The position numbers and the translations under genes were made by a program. DNA of 64,000 nucleotides. Source: Micromonospora yangpuensis. GTDB lineage: Bacteria > Actinomycetota > Actinomycetes > Mycobacteriales > Micromonosporaceae. The stretch is taken from contig NZ_FMIA01000002.1 of the NCBI RefSeq assembly GCF_900091615.1, positions 1,426,001 to 1,490,000 of the forward strand, read 5' to 3'. Position 1 is the first letter of the stretch, and each line of letters opens with the position of its first letter. The notes under the pieces were generated by a model. That model saw nothing but the letters and a program-made list of their open reading frames with translations, made no database searches and was not told the origin of the DNA. This document shows positions 8,027-16,483 of the stretch, piece after piece.

Positions 8027-8374
8027 TCGGGTCACCGAAACAAGAATGGCGCTCACAGATGGAATTTGCGACCGGGAAAGCGCTTGTCGTCGTTCACTAT
8101 TAGAATAATATTCTCGTTATTTGTGGACTCTGAGCTGCCTCTTTAGCTGCACAATGCGAACTTGTCGAGGTCTCTTTCGGTCGACCATGCGACCGGAAGG
8201 GACGTGGACCCCTGCGCTTAACTCGCTCTACTCTCTGCGTATTCTCGCCATTCACCGATGATGTGGCGTACGTGAAAATCGATTCACGTCACGGTTCCCG
8301 GCGAGCATTCAGGAATGGCCCACCGTCCTTTGCGGCGGTGAGTGCTGCTGTCCACGCGGAGCCCGGAGGGTTCA
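8027..8374. promoter_or_regulatory. AT-richer regulatory region before the glycan operon
   Basis: This 348-bp gap is clearly less GC-rich than its flanks. It holds two inverted repeats that could be operators: AGAATA-A-TATTCT (8102-8114) and ACGTGAA-N6-TTCACGT (8270-8289). The second lies about 85 bp before the start of the glycosyltransferase operon. No small gene is convincing. Confidence 0.45.
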
Positions 8375-10828
8375 ATGACAACTGCCGCGACCGGTCACCC
8401 GGCGGTTCGCCGGCCAGACGACGACGCGCCACGGACCCTGCACGAGCCGCCGGTGGGCGGCCGGATCCGGCTCACCGTCCTGGTGCCCACCCGTAACGAG
8501 GCGGGCAACGTGGCGGAGCTGTTGAACCGGCTCGTCCCGGCGGTGGCCACCATCGGCGCGGAGATCCTCGTCGTCGACGACAGCGACGACGACACCCCGG
8601 CGGTGCTGGCCCGGCACGCCGCCGGCGCGACGGTGCCGGTCCGCCTGCTGCACCGGCCGGCCCAGCGCCGAAGCGGTGGACTGGGCGGCGCGGTGCTCGC
8701 CGGCGCGCACCACGCCCGGGGGGAGTGGGTGCTGGTGATGGACGGCGACCTGCAACACCCACCGGAGGCCGCCGCCGCGCTGGCGGCCGTCGCGTTGCGG
8801 CACGACGTCGACGTGGTGATCGGCACCCGGTACGCCGGCCACGGCTCCCGGGGTGGGCTCGGCGGCCTGCTGCGCGAGCTCACCTCGGTCGGTGCGACCC
8901 GGCTGGCCAAGAGTCTCTTCCCGCTCCGGCTGGCCACGGTCAGCGACCCGATGAGTGGCCTGTTCGTCTTCCGCCGCTCGGCGGTCCGGCTGGACCGGAT
9001 GCATCCGCTCGGCTTCAAGGTCCTGTTGGAGCTGTTGGTCCGGCACCCCGGTGCCCGGGTCGCCGAGGTGTCCTACGAGATGGAGAAGCGCCACGCCGGC
9101 CACTCCAAGGCCTCGCTGTCCGAGGGCGTCGCCTTCCTGCGGCACCTCAGCCGGTTGCGCGGGCAACGCCTGGTGGGGCAGATCCGGCAGCGTCCACGGA
9201 CCATCCGTGAGCGCTTCCACGAGCTGTTCCGGATGGTCGCCTTCGGTCTGGTCGGGCTCTCCGGGATGGTGGTGAACACCGCGGCGCTCTGGTTCTTCTA
9301 CGAGCCCGCCCAGCTGCACCACCTGGTGGGCGCGACGCTGGCCACCCAGCTCTCCACCTCGTGGAACTTCCTGCTGGTGGACAACCTGATCTACCGCGGC
9401 CAACGGCGTGGCTCGCTACCTGCCCGGGCGTTCCGGTTCTTCCTGCTCAACAACGTGTTGCTGCTGGTCCGGCTGCCGGTGCTGCAGGCCCTGGTCTGGG
9501 CCGGGGTGGGTGTGCTGGCCGCCAACGCGGTCACCCTGGTCGCGCTCTTCCTGGTCCGGTTCCTGATCAACGACCGGGTCATCTACAGCGCCGACGACCG
9601 GGGACGCCGGGACCCGGTGTGCCTGCTGGTCGCCTTCGGCGCGGCCGAGCGCGTCACCCCGCCCTCCCGGCGGCGGTACCAGTACCTGCCGTACCGCTAC
9701 GACGTGGCCGGCGTGGTCACCATCGGTTCCCAGATCATGTTGCCGGAGCTGGAGTTCTTCCGGGCCCAGTGGGTGGCCGACGCCGACCTGGACATCAAGG
9801 TCCGGGTCGACGACGTCGGGGGCCGAGGCCCGCAGCGCCGCGCCGCGATGACCCAGTGCGCCCAGCAGGACGTGCTGCGGTACACCGAACAACTGGGCCG
9901 GCTGGGGGCGAACTTCCGGATCCAGCTCGGCCCACCGATCGACATCCGGGTGGGCCCGCTGCTGGCCCGCTCGCCGCACGTGGTCTACACCAACATCCTG
10001 GAGGCGCTGCTGCGCTTCGTGATGGTCTCGCGCGGCCACATGCTCCTGCACTCGGCCTGCGTCACCCTCGACGGCGTCGGCGTGATGCTCTCCGCGCTCA
10101 CCGACACCGGCAAGACCGCCACCGTGCTGCGGCTGCTGCGCGACGACGGCGGGCTGTTCCTCTCCGACGACATGACCATCGTCCGGCCGGACGGGGTGGC
10201 GCACTGCTTCCCCAAGCCGCTGACCATCAGCTCCCACACGCTGCGCGCGGTGCAGGCGCAGGACCTCACCCCGGGAGAGTGGCGGCGGTTGCAGCTGCAG
10301 AGCCGGCTGCACTCCAAGGGCGGCCGGTCGCTGGCGCTGACCCTGAGTCGGTTCAACCTGCCGATCATGGGCATCAACGCGGTCACCCAACTGCTGGTCC
10401 CACCGCCGAAGTACAGCGTGGACCGGTTGGTGCCCTGCCGCATCGGGACCACCACCCGGGTCGAGGAGCTCTTCGTCATCGAACGCGGTACGCCCGCGAT
10501 CAGCGAGCTGACCCCCGCCGAGACGGTGCAGCGGATGATCCAGAACACCGACGACGCGTACGGTTTCCCGCCGTTCCGGTACCTCGCCCCCTCGTTGACC
10601 ATCGGCGGGCTCAGCTACCCGCAGCTGCGCGAGCGGGAGCTGGAGATCCTCACCGGCTTCCTGACCCGGGTCCGCAGCCGGGTGATCGCCTCGGACCGGT
10701 TCGGCTGGGCCGACGACATTCCCGACCTGCTGCGCCAGGAGCGCCCGGAGGCGGCCGTCGGGGTCGTACCGGCGCAGGGTTGGCCCCGCTGGAGTGCGGA
10801 CCTGGCCACCGCCGGGGGCGGCGCATGA
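8375..10828 (+). CDS. GT2 glycosyltransferase - GtrA - HprK-like ATPase fusion
   Basis: The 817-residue protein has three modules. Residues about 30-260 are a DPM1-type GT-A domain (TVLVPTRNEAGNV, LVVDDSDDD, metal-binding MDGDLQH near 121) that would load a sugar onto polyprenyl phosphate. Residues about 284-405 are a GtrA-like membrane domain (FRMVAFGLVGLSGMVVN), a family linked to lipid-sugar transfer across the membrane. Residues about 430-800 form an HprK-like P-loop domain with HSACVTLDG, the Walker A-like ALTDTGKT near 575 and LFLSDD near 593. ATG 8375 has GGAGGG seven bases upstream; the open frame extends to GTG 8342. Its stop overlaps the next start (ATGA). Confidence 0.85.
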   Translation: MTTAATGHPAVRRPDDDAPRTLHEPPVGGRIRLTVLVPTRNEAGNVAELLNRLVPAVATIGAEILVVDDSDDDTPAVLARHAAGATVPVRLLHRPAQRRSGGLGGAVLAGAHHARGEWVLVMDGDLQHPPEAAAALAAVALRHDVDVVIGTRYAGHGSRGGLGGLLRELTSVGATRLAKSLFPLRLATVSDPMSGLFVFRRSAVRLDRMHPLGFKVLLELLVRHPGARVAEVSYEMEKRHAGHSKASLSEGVAFLRHLSRLRGQRLVGQIRQRPRTIRERFHELFRMVAFGLVGLSGMVVNTAALWFFYEPAQLHHLVGATLATQLSTSWNFLLVDNLIYRGQRRGSLPARAFRFFLLNNVLLLVRLPVLQALVWAGVGVLAANAVTLVALFLVRFLINDRVIYSADDRGRRDPVCLLVAFGAAERVTPPSRRRYQYLPYRYDVAGVVTIGSQIMLPELEFFRAQWVADADLDIKVRVDDVGGRGPQRRAAMTQCAQQDVLRYTEQLGRLGANFRIQLGPPIDIRVGPLLARSPHVVYTNILEALLRFVMVSRGHMLLHSACVTLDGVGVMLSALTDTGKTATVLRLLRDDGGLFLSDDMTIVRPDGVAHCFPKPLTISSHTLRAVQAQDLTPGEWRRLQLQSRLHSKGGRSLALTLSRFNLPIMGINAVTQLLVPPPKYSVDRLVPCRIGTTTRVEELFVIERGTPAISELTPAETVQRMIQNTDDAYGFPPFRYLAPSLTIGGLSYPQLRERELEILTGFLTRVRSRVIASDRFGWADDIPDLLRQERPEAAVGVVPAQGWPRWSADLATAGGGA

Positions 10829-12447
10829 GGGTGCTCAAGGCGCCGAGCTGGGTGGTACCCGGGCAGCGGCGGCGGACCGCGGACCAGCCGGCGGCGGCGG
10901 TCCGGCGGGTGCGGTGGCCGGTGGTCGGCGCGCTGCTGGCGATCGCGACCCTGGCGGTGCTGGTGCGGACCTGGCAGCTGGACAGCTTCGGCTTCAACAG
11001 CGACGAGGCGGTGTACGCCGGGCAGGCGGCCTCGCTGGCCGGCAACCCCCGCTACACCCCGCACTTCCCGGTCTTCCGGGCCCACCCGATGCTGGTCCAG
11101 GCGGTGCTGTCGCCGTTCTTCCGCACCGGTGAGGCCGACCTGGTCGGGCGGCTGGTGGTGGCCGCGTTCGGGGTGGGCACCGTGCTGGCGGTCTACCCCC
11201 TGGGCACCCGGCTGTACGGCCGCCGGGTCGGTCTGGTGGCGGCGCTGCTGCTCGCGGTCATGCCGTACCACGCCACCGTGACCCGGCAGGTGCTGCTGGA
11301 CGGGCCGATGCTCTTCTTCAGCACGCTCACCCTCTACTGCCTGGTGCGCTACGTGCAACGCCAGCAACTGCTCTGGTACGTGGCGACGGCGGCGATGCTC
11401 GGCCTCACCATGCTCGCCAAGGAGACCAGCGTGGTGTTGGCCGGCAGCGTCTACGCGTTCCTGGCGTTGACCCCGGCGGTGCGCCGGCCGATCCGGGCCA
11501 CCTTCTTCGCCCTGCCGGTGCTGGCGGTCGTCTTCGCGGTGCACCCGCTCTCCCAGGCGCTGGCCGGCCGGAGCAGCACCGGTCGCAACTACCTGGTCTG
11601 GCAGCTGTTCCGCCGCCCCAACCACCCGCCGGAGTTCTATCTCAGGACCGTGCCGGTGGCGATGGGGCTGCTGCTGGTGGCCGCCGCGGTGGTCGCGCTG
11701 GTGTGGAGCGCCCGCCGGTGGACCTGGCGGGAGACCCTGTTGCTGTCCTGGATCGCGGTGCCGGTGCTGTTCTTCCAGCTCTGGCCGGTCAAGGGCTTCC
11801 AGTACCTGCTGCCGGTGGCGATCCCGATGGTGCTGCTGGCCGGCCGGGCGCTGGTGGCCGTACCCGCGCCGACCCGGCTGCGTCGACCAGGATGGCTGAG
11901 CTGGCCGGGATGGCTGCGCCGGTCCGCCGGCGGTGGGCCGGTGCGGGGTGTCCGGGTCGCCCTCGTCGCCGTGGTGGTGCTGAGTCTGGCCGTACCGTGC
12001 TGGAAGGTGGTCAGCCCGCCGGGCGGGACGACCTTCCTGGCCGGCTCCGGTGGCGTGCCCGGCGGCCGGGAGGTCGGCCGGTGGTTGATGGCCAACACCC
12101 CCGAAGGGGCGGTCATCCTGACCCTCGGCCCCTCGATGGCCAACATCGTGCGCTACTACGGGCACCGGGAGAGCTACGGGCTCTCGGTCAGCCCGAACCC
12201 GTTGCACCGCAACCCGTCCTACGTCCCGTTGAACAACCCGGACAACCGCCTGCGCAGCAACGACCTGCACTACGTGGTCTGGGACTCCTTCTCGGCCGGC
12301 CGGTCGGAGTTCTTCGCCCAGCGGCTGATGATCCTGGTCCGTCGCTACCACGGGCGGGTGGTGCACACCGAGTACGTCGACCAGCCCGACTCCTCGGGCC
12401 GGCCGGTGCCGGTACCCGTGATCGTCGTCTACGAGGTGCGGCCGTGA
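10825..12447 (+). CDS. GT39/ArnT-type polytopic glycosyltransferase
   Basis: The 540-residue membrane protein has about ten hydrophobic helices. The first extracytoplasmic loop carries the conserved acidic pair in FNSDEAVYAGQ, and a later loop contains TRQVLLDGPMLFF. This matches the GT-C fold of PMT/ArnT-like enzymes that take a sugar from polyprenyl phosphate and transfer it outside the membrane. The gene overlaps the GT2 fusion by four bases, so the upstream enzyme plausibly makes and presents the lipid-linked sugar used here. The acceptor is unknown. The long open frame upstream of 10825 is in another frame of the previous gene and is not coding. Confidence 0.83.
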   Translation: MRVLKAPSWVVPGQRRRTADQPAAAVRRVRWPVVGALLAIATLAVLVRTWQLDSFGFNSDEAVYAGQAASLAGNPRYTPHFPVFRAHPMLVQAVLSPFFRTGEADLVGRLVVAAFGVGTVLAVYPLGTRLYGRRVGLVAALLLAVMPYHATVTRQVLLDGPMLFFSTLTLYCLVRYVQRQQLLWYVATAAMLGLTMLAKETSVVLAGSVYAFLALTPAVRRPIRATFFALPVLAVVFAVHPLSQALAGRSSTGRNYLVWQLFRRPNHPPEFYLRTVPVAMGLLLVAAAVVALVWSARRWTWRETLLLSWIAVPVLFFQLWPVKGFQYLLPVAIPMVLLAGRALVAVPAPTRLRRPGWLSWPGWLRRSAGGGPVRGVRVALVAVVVLSLAVPCWKVVSPPGGTTFLAGSGGVPGGREVGRWLMANTPEGAVILTLGPSMANIVRYYGHRESYGLSVSPNPLHRNPSYVPLNNPDNRLRSNDLHYVVWDSFSAGRSEFFAQRLMILVRRYHGRVVHTEYVDQPDSSGRPVPVPVIVVYEVRP

Positions 12448-12491
12448 CCGCCCTCCCGCCCCGACGCCGGGGCATCCATGGAAGGAAATCG

Positions 12492-13859
12492 ATGACTGAC
12501 CCCGGTGCCCGTACCGGTCGCCGCCGGCTGACCTCGGCCGCCGCGCTGCTGCTCGCCCTCCTGCTGGCCAACCTGGCCCCGGCCGGTGCGGCGCTGGCGG
12601 CCCCCGCCGCCGGGCGGGCCACCACGACGCCGATCGACCACTTCATCTTCCTGATGCAGGAGAACCACACCTTCGACAACTACTTCGGTACCCGGGAAGG
12701 GGTCGACGGCATCCCGAAGGACGTCTGCATGCCGGTCAAGGCCGGCCAGCCGGAACCCTGCGTCACCCCGTTCCACATCGGCGACCTGGGTGCGATCGAC
12801 CTGGACCACTCCGCCGAGGCGTTCCGGCAGCAGTACAACGGCGGCCGGATGGACGGCTTCGTCGAGGGGGTGAGCAGCCAGGGCAAGGACGGCAAGATGG
12901 CGATGGCCTACTACGACGACCGGGACCTGCCGTTCTACTGGAACGTCGCCGACGAGTACGTGCTCTTCGACCGCTTCTTCAGCTCGTCGAACTCCGGCAG
13001 CATCCGCAACCACATGTACCGGGTGACCGGCGGACCCGGCGCGGCCGGCAAGGCGGAGACCATCCCGGCGCAGGGCTGGGGCGACATCCCGACCATCTTC
13101 GACCGGCTGGAGGCCGCCGGCATCAGCTGGAAGTTCTACGTGCAGAACTACGACCCGACGATCACCTTCCGGTCCCGGGTCGAGGAGGAGAACATCGACC
13201 GCGGGGCGCAGGTCATCTGGGTGCCGCTGCTGGCCTACGCGCGGTACGTCGACGACCCCAGGCTCTCCAGCAAGATCGTGGACCTGGACGAGTACTACAC
13301 CGACGCGGCCACCGGCAACCTGCCCGCGGTCTCGTTCGTCGCGCCGTCGGGCAACAGCGAACACCCGCCGGGCAACATCGCCTCCGGGCAGAACCTGGTC
13401 CGCTCGTTGATCACCCAGCTGATGCGCTCACCGGCCTGGCCCTCGTCGGCGTTCCTCTGGTCCTACGACGACTGGGGCGGCTGGTACGACCACGTCAAGC
13501 CACCGCAGGTCGACCGCTACGGGTACGGCTTCCGGGTGCCCACCCTGCTGGTCAGTCCGTACGCTCGGCGCGGGTACGTCGACTCGACCACCCTCGACTT
13601 CACCTCGGCGCTGAAGTTCATCCAGGTCAACTGGGGGGTCGAACCGTTGGCCGAGCGGGACGCCAAGGCGGAGACCTTCCTCGGCGCGTTCGACTTCCGG
13701 TCACCACCACGCCCCGCCGTGCTGCTCGGCACCGAACGGGAACCGGCCGCCGTGCACCGACCCGATCCGGTGCCCGTCTACGCCTCGTACGCCACCGCAC
13801 TGGGGCTGGTCGGCACGCTGCTCGGGGTGGCCCTGGTCCGCGGGAGGCGAGTCCGGTGA
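12492..13859 (+). CDS. Secreted/anchored phosphoesterase (phospholipase C / acid phosphatase family)
   Basis: The 455-residue protein has a signal peptide (about 1-36) and the metal-dependent phosphoesterase signature starting with IDHFIFLMQENHTFDNYFG (about 48-66). It continues with SNSGSIRNHMYRVTGGP, then SGNSEHPP and WSYDDWGGWYDHVKPP, which hold further metal ligands, and ends with a transmembrane helix and basic tail. The family (alkaline-phosphatase fold, PF04185 type) hydrolyses phospholipid head groups or other phosphate esters outside the cell. It sits between two glycan genes and may act on a lipid-phosphate or teichoic acid-like substrate. ATG 12492 follows GAAGGAAA. Confidence 0.85.
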   Translation: MTDPGARTGRRRLTSAAALLLALLLANLAPAGAALAAPAAGRATTTPIDHFIFLMQENHTFDNYFGTREGVDGIPKDVCMPVKAGQPEPCVTPFHIGDLGAIDLDHSAEAFRQQYNGGRMDGFVEGVSSQGKDGKMAMAYYDDRDLPFYWNVADEYVLFDRFFSSSNSGSIRNHMYRVTGGPGAAGKAETIPAQGWGDIPTIFDRLEAAGISWKFYVQNYDPTITFRSRVEEENIDRGAQVIWVPLLAYARYVDDPRLSSKIVDLDEYYTDAATGNLPAVSFVAPSGNSEHPPGNIASGQNLVRSLITQLMRSPAWPSSAFLWSYDDWGGWYDHVKPPQVDRYGYGFRVPTLLVSPYARRGYVDSTTLDFTSALKFIQVNWGVEPLAERDAKAETFLGAFDFRSPPRPAVLLGTEREPAAVHRPDPVPVYASYATALGLVGTLLGVALVRGRRVR

Positions 13860-16168
13860 CCGCGCGTCGATGGCTCTGGCGGTGCCTGGTACCGGCCGGT
13901 CCGGTGGTGCTGGCGGTGCTCCTGCTGCCCGGCACCGCGCCGGCCGCGCCCGCCTCGGCGCTGCCCGGCACGCTGCGCCTGCAACTGGTTCCGCCGATGG
14001 CCGGGGTGACGGCGAAGGTCGACGGCGACACCGCCCGGTCCGACCGGCTGGGCCGGATGAAGCTGCGGGTGCGTAACTTCACCGGCCTGGACGACCGGCT
14101 CTCGGTGCTGCCGACCACCGTCGCCGAGGGCCGTCGGGTGGTCTTCGACCGGACCCGGGGCAGCGTCGACCACGGGGTCCGGGGACGGATCGTCGAGGTG
14201 GGACTGCGCACCATCCGGCAGGTGCACTGGAACTTTCTGAACCGCTTCGACGAGGCGGTGCCGATCGACCGGGTCAGCACCATGCGGTTGCGCAGCAACA
14301 CCGGCGAGATCTTCAACCTCGCGGGCAGGCAGCTGCGCGAGCCGCTCTGGGTGGCCGAGAGCCGTACCCAGCAGGGTCCGCGCGGGCTCGCCTCGAAACG
14401 GCTGTACTACGTGGTGGACGACGTGGTCGTGGACGGCGCCTCGGTGGTGAACCGGGCCGGGCAGAAGTTCGTGCCGTGGGACCTGCAGAGCTGGACCGTA
14501 CGGTTGCTGTTCTACCGGGTGTCCTTCACCGCCACCGACATGTTCTTCGGCTGGTCCGCCGGTGACGGCATCGCGCTCACCAGGGCCGACGGCCGCGTCG
14601 AGCGGCTCCGGTTCGCCGCCGACCGCACGGCCGTCGTGCCCGACCTGCCCCGGGGTACGTACACCGTCACGGTCGCCGGTGGCGGGGTGTCCTTCGCCCG
14701 GCCGGTCAGCATCAGCCGGGACCAGCAGGTGGTCCTCACCGTGATCACCCCGTTCGACCTGGGGCTGGTCGTCGCCGGGCTGCTCACCCTCGCCATCGGT
14801 GTGGTCCTGATCGGTCGCCCGCACCTGCGGCGACGGCTGCGCTGGCGGCGCGGATCCGGTACCGGCCCGCCGTGGCGGCCCCGGCAACGCCGGGAACGCC
14901 CACCGGCCCGCCCGGACCGGCACGCGGTGACCACCGGCGCTGCCGCCGCGGCGGCCGTGCTGCTCGCCGGCCTGCTCTGCCCGGTGCCGGCCCGGCCGGC
15001 GTGGGCCGCGGTGCCGGCCCGGCCGGCGATGGCCGCGGTGCCGGCCCGGTCCGGGTCGGCCGGTGCGTCGACGGTGCGCCCGACCCCGGTGCTGGCGCAC
15101 TACTACATCTGGTTCAACGCGACCTCCTGGAACCGGGCGAAGGTCGACTACCCGGCGCTGGGCCGGTACTCCAGTGACGACACCGAGATCATGCGCCGGC
15201 ACGTCCGGATGGCCAAGGCGGCCGGCATCGACGGCTTCCTGGTCTCCTGGAAGCGCACCCCGCTGCTGGACGACCGGCTCGCCAAGCTGGTCGAGGTGGC
15301 CGCCGCGGAGGACTTCCGGCTGGGCATCGTCTACCAGGGCATCGACTTCTCCCGGAACCCGTTGCCGCTGGCCACGGTCCGCGCCGACCTGCGGTACTTC
15401 ACCCAGCGGTACGCGGCCGAGCCGGTGTTCGACATCTTCGACCGACCGGTGGTGATCTGGAACGGCAGCGAACGGTTCGACCCCGACGAGATCGCCGAGA
15501 CCACCCGCGAGGCCCGCCGGGACCTGCTGGTCCTCGGCACGGCGAAGAACGTCGAGGCGGTCGAGTCGAGCCGGTCGGCGCTGGACGGCCAGGCGTACTA
15601 CTGGTCGTCGGCGGATCCGGAGAGCGACCGGGTGGCCGACCGGCTCGACGCGATGGCCCGCGCCGTACGGCAGGGCGGTGGCCTGTGGATCGCGCCGGTG
15701 ACCCCGGGCTTCGACGCCCGGTTGATCGGTGGTCGACGGCAGGTGGGTCGCCGGGACGGCGAGACGCTGCGGGCCTCCTTCGCCGCCGCCCGGCACTCCG
15801 CGCCCGACGCGATCGGGGTGATCAGCTGGAACGAGTTCAGCGAGAACACCCACATCGAGCCCAGCGAACGCTTCGGCGCGACGTACCTGCGGGTGCTGGC
15901 CGACCTGCTGGAGGTCTCCCTCGACCCGGACGTGTCCCCGGAGAGCAGCCAGGCCGACGGCGAGTACCGGGCGCTGCCGCCCTGGGTGGCGCTGCTGGCC
16001 GGGGCCGGCGTGCTGGCCCTGGGGCCGGCGGGCCTGCTGATCCGGCGACGCCGCACCCGGGTTGCCGCCACCGCGACCGCCGCCAGCGGTCCCACCGCCG
16101 CGTCCGCCGATGGCGGGCCGGCCACCGATGCTCACGGCTCGACGGGGAGCCGGGGGAAGGATGTCTGA
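13856..16168 (+). CDS. Membrane-anchored GH99/WbsX-like glycoside hydrolase with N-terminal beta domain
   Basis: The GTG overlaps the previous stop by four bases. The 770-residue product starts with a signal peptide, then a beta-rich extracytoplasmic domain (about 35-295) and a transmembrane helix (about 300-320). A basic stretch, a second hydrophobic segment (about 360-380) and a three-fold VPARPA-type repeat follow. From about 411 comes a (beta/alpha)8 domain starting LAHYYIWFNATSWN, with KAAGIDGFLVSW, a central DGQAYYWSS region and the acidic WNEFSENTHIEPS near 657, typical of the GH99/GH71-like (WbsX) group that acts on alpha-mannose-type linkages. A C-terminal helix (about 707-727) follows. 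Linkage specificity is inferred only from family. Confidence 0.75.
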   Translation: MTARRWLWRCLVPAGPVVLAVLLLPGTAPAAPASALPGTLRLQLVPPMAGVTAKVDGDTARSDRLGRMKLRVRNFTGLDDRLSVLPTTVAEGRRVVFDRTRGSVDHGVRGRIVEVGLRTIRQVHWNFLNRFDEAVPIDRVSTMRLRSNTGEIFNLAGRQLREPLWVAESRTQQGPRGLASKRLYYVVDDVVVDGASVVNRAGQKFVPWDLQSWTVRLLFYRVSFTATDMFFGWSAGDGIALTRADGRVERLRFAADRTAVVPDLPRGTYTVTVAGGGVSFARPVSISRDQQVVLTVITPFDLGLVVAGLLTLAIGVVLIGRPHLRRRLRWRRGSGTGPPWRPRQRRERPPARPDRHAVTTGAAAAAAVLLAGLLCPVPARPAWAAVPARPAMAAVPARSGSAGASTVRPTPVLAHYYIWFNATSWNRAKVDYPALGRYSSDDTEIMRRHVRMAKAAGIDGFLVSWKRTPLLDDRLAKLVEVAAAEDFRLGIVYQGIDFSRNPLPLATVRADLRYFTQRYAAEPVFDIFDRPVVIWNGSERFDPDEIAETTREARRDLLVLGTAKNVEAVESSRSALDGQAYYWSSADPESDRVADRLDAMARAVRQGGGLWIAPVTPGFDARLIGGRRQVGRRDGETLRASFAAARHSAPDAIGVISWNEFSENTHIEPSERFGATYLRVLADLLEVSLDPDVSPESSQADGEYRALPPWVALLAGAGVLALGPAGLLIRRRRTRVAATATAASGPTAASADGGPATDAHGSTGSRGKDV

Positions 16169-16310
16169 CGTGATCAACCGCTGATCGGGGCGGCTCGCCA
16201 CCGGTGCCGTCGCCGCCCCGGCACTGGCACGTGGGGAGTTGCCATGTCACGAGCGAGCCGCACCGTCCGTCGAGCGCTACCGGTGCTCGTCCTGCTGCTA
16301 CCGACCCTGC

Positions 16311-16400
16311 CCCTGCCCGCCGCGGCGGGCACCACACCGGCCCTGCCCGCCGCGGCGGGCACCACACCGGCCCTGCCCGCCGCGGTGGGCACCACACCGA
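16311..16400. repeat. 30-bp tandem repeat, three copies, in frame
   Basis: Three adjacent 30-bp copies (16311-16340, 16341-16370, 16371-16400, the last with two changes) encode ALPAAAGTTP three times in the signal-peptide frame, just after the predicted cleavage region. Confidence 0.9.
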
Positions 16401-16426
16401 TCCACCGGGCCGGCGCGACGGCCCAC

Positions 16427-16483
16427 GGCACCGCTTCGCCGGCCCGGCACCGCTTCGCCGGCCCGGCACCGCTTCGCCGGGCC
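16427..16483. repeat. 19-bp tandem repeat, three copies, out of frame
   Basis: The unit ggcaccgcttcgccggccc is present at 16427-16445, 16446-16464 and, with one mismatch, 16465-16483. Because 19 is not a multiple of three, each gain or loss of a unit changes the reading frame of the surrounding gene. Confidence 0.93.

Noticed and set aside
9361..10824. Long upstream extension of the GT39-type gene
   Set aside because: The residues are Pro/Arg/Ala-rich and the region codes for the GT2 fusion in another frame; the ATG at 10825 is the proper start.
13778..16201. A very long minus-strand open frame of 807 codons
   Set aside because: It lies opposite the GH99-like gene, has no recognisable motif, and is explained by GC-rich codon bias on the plus strand.
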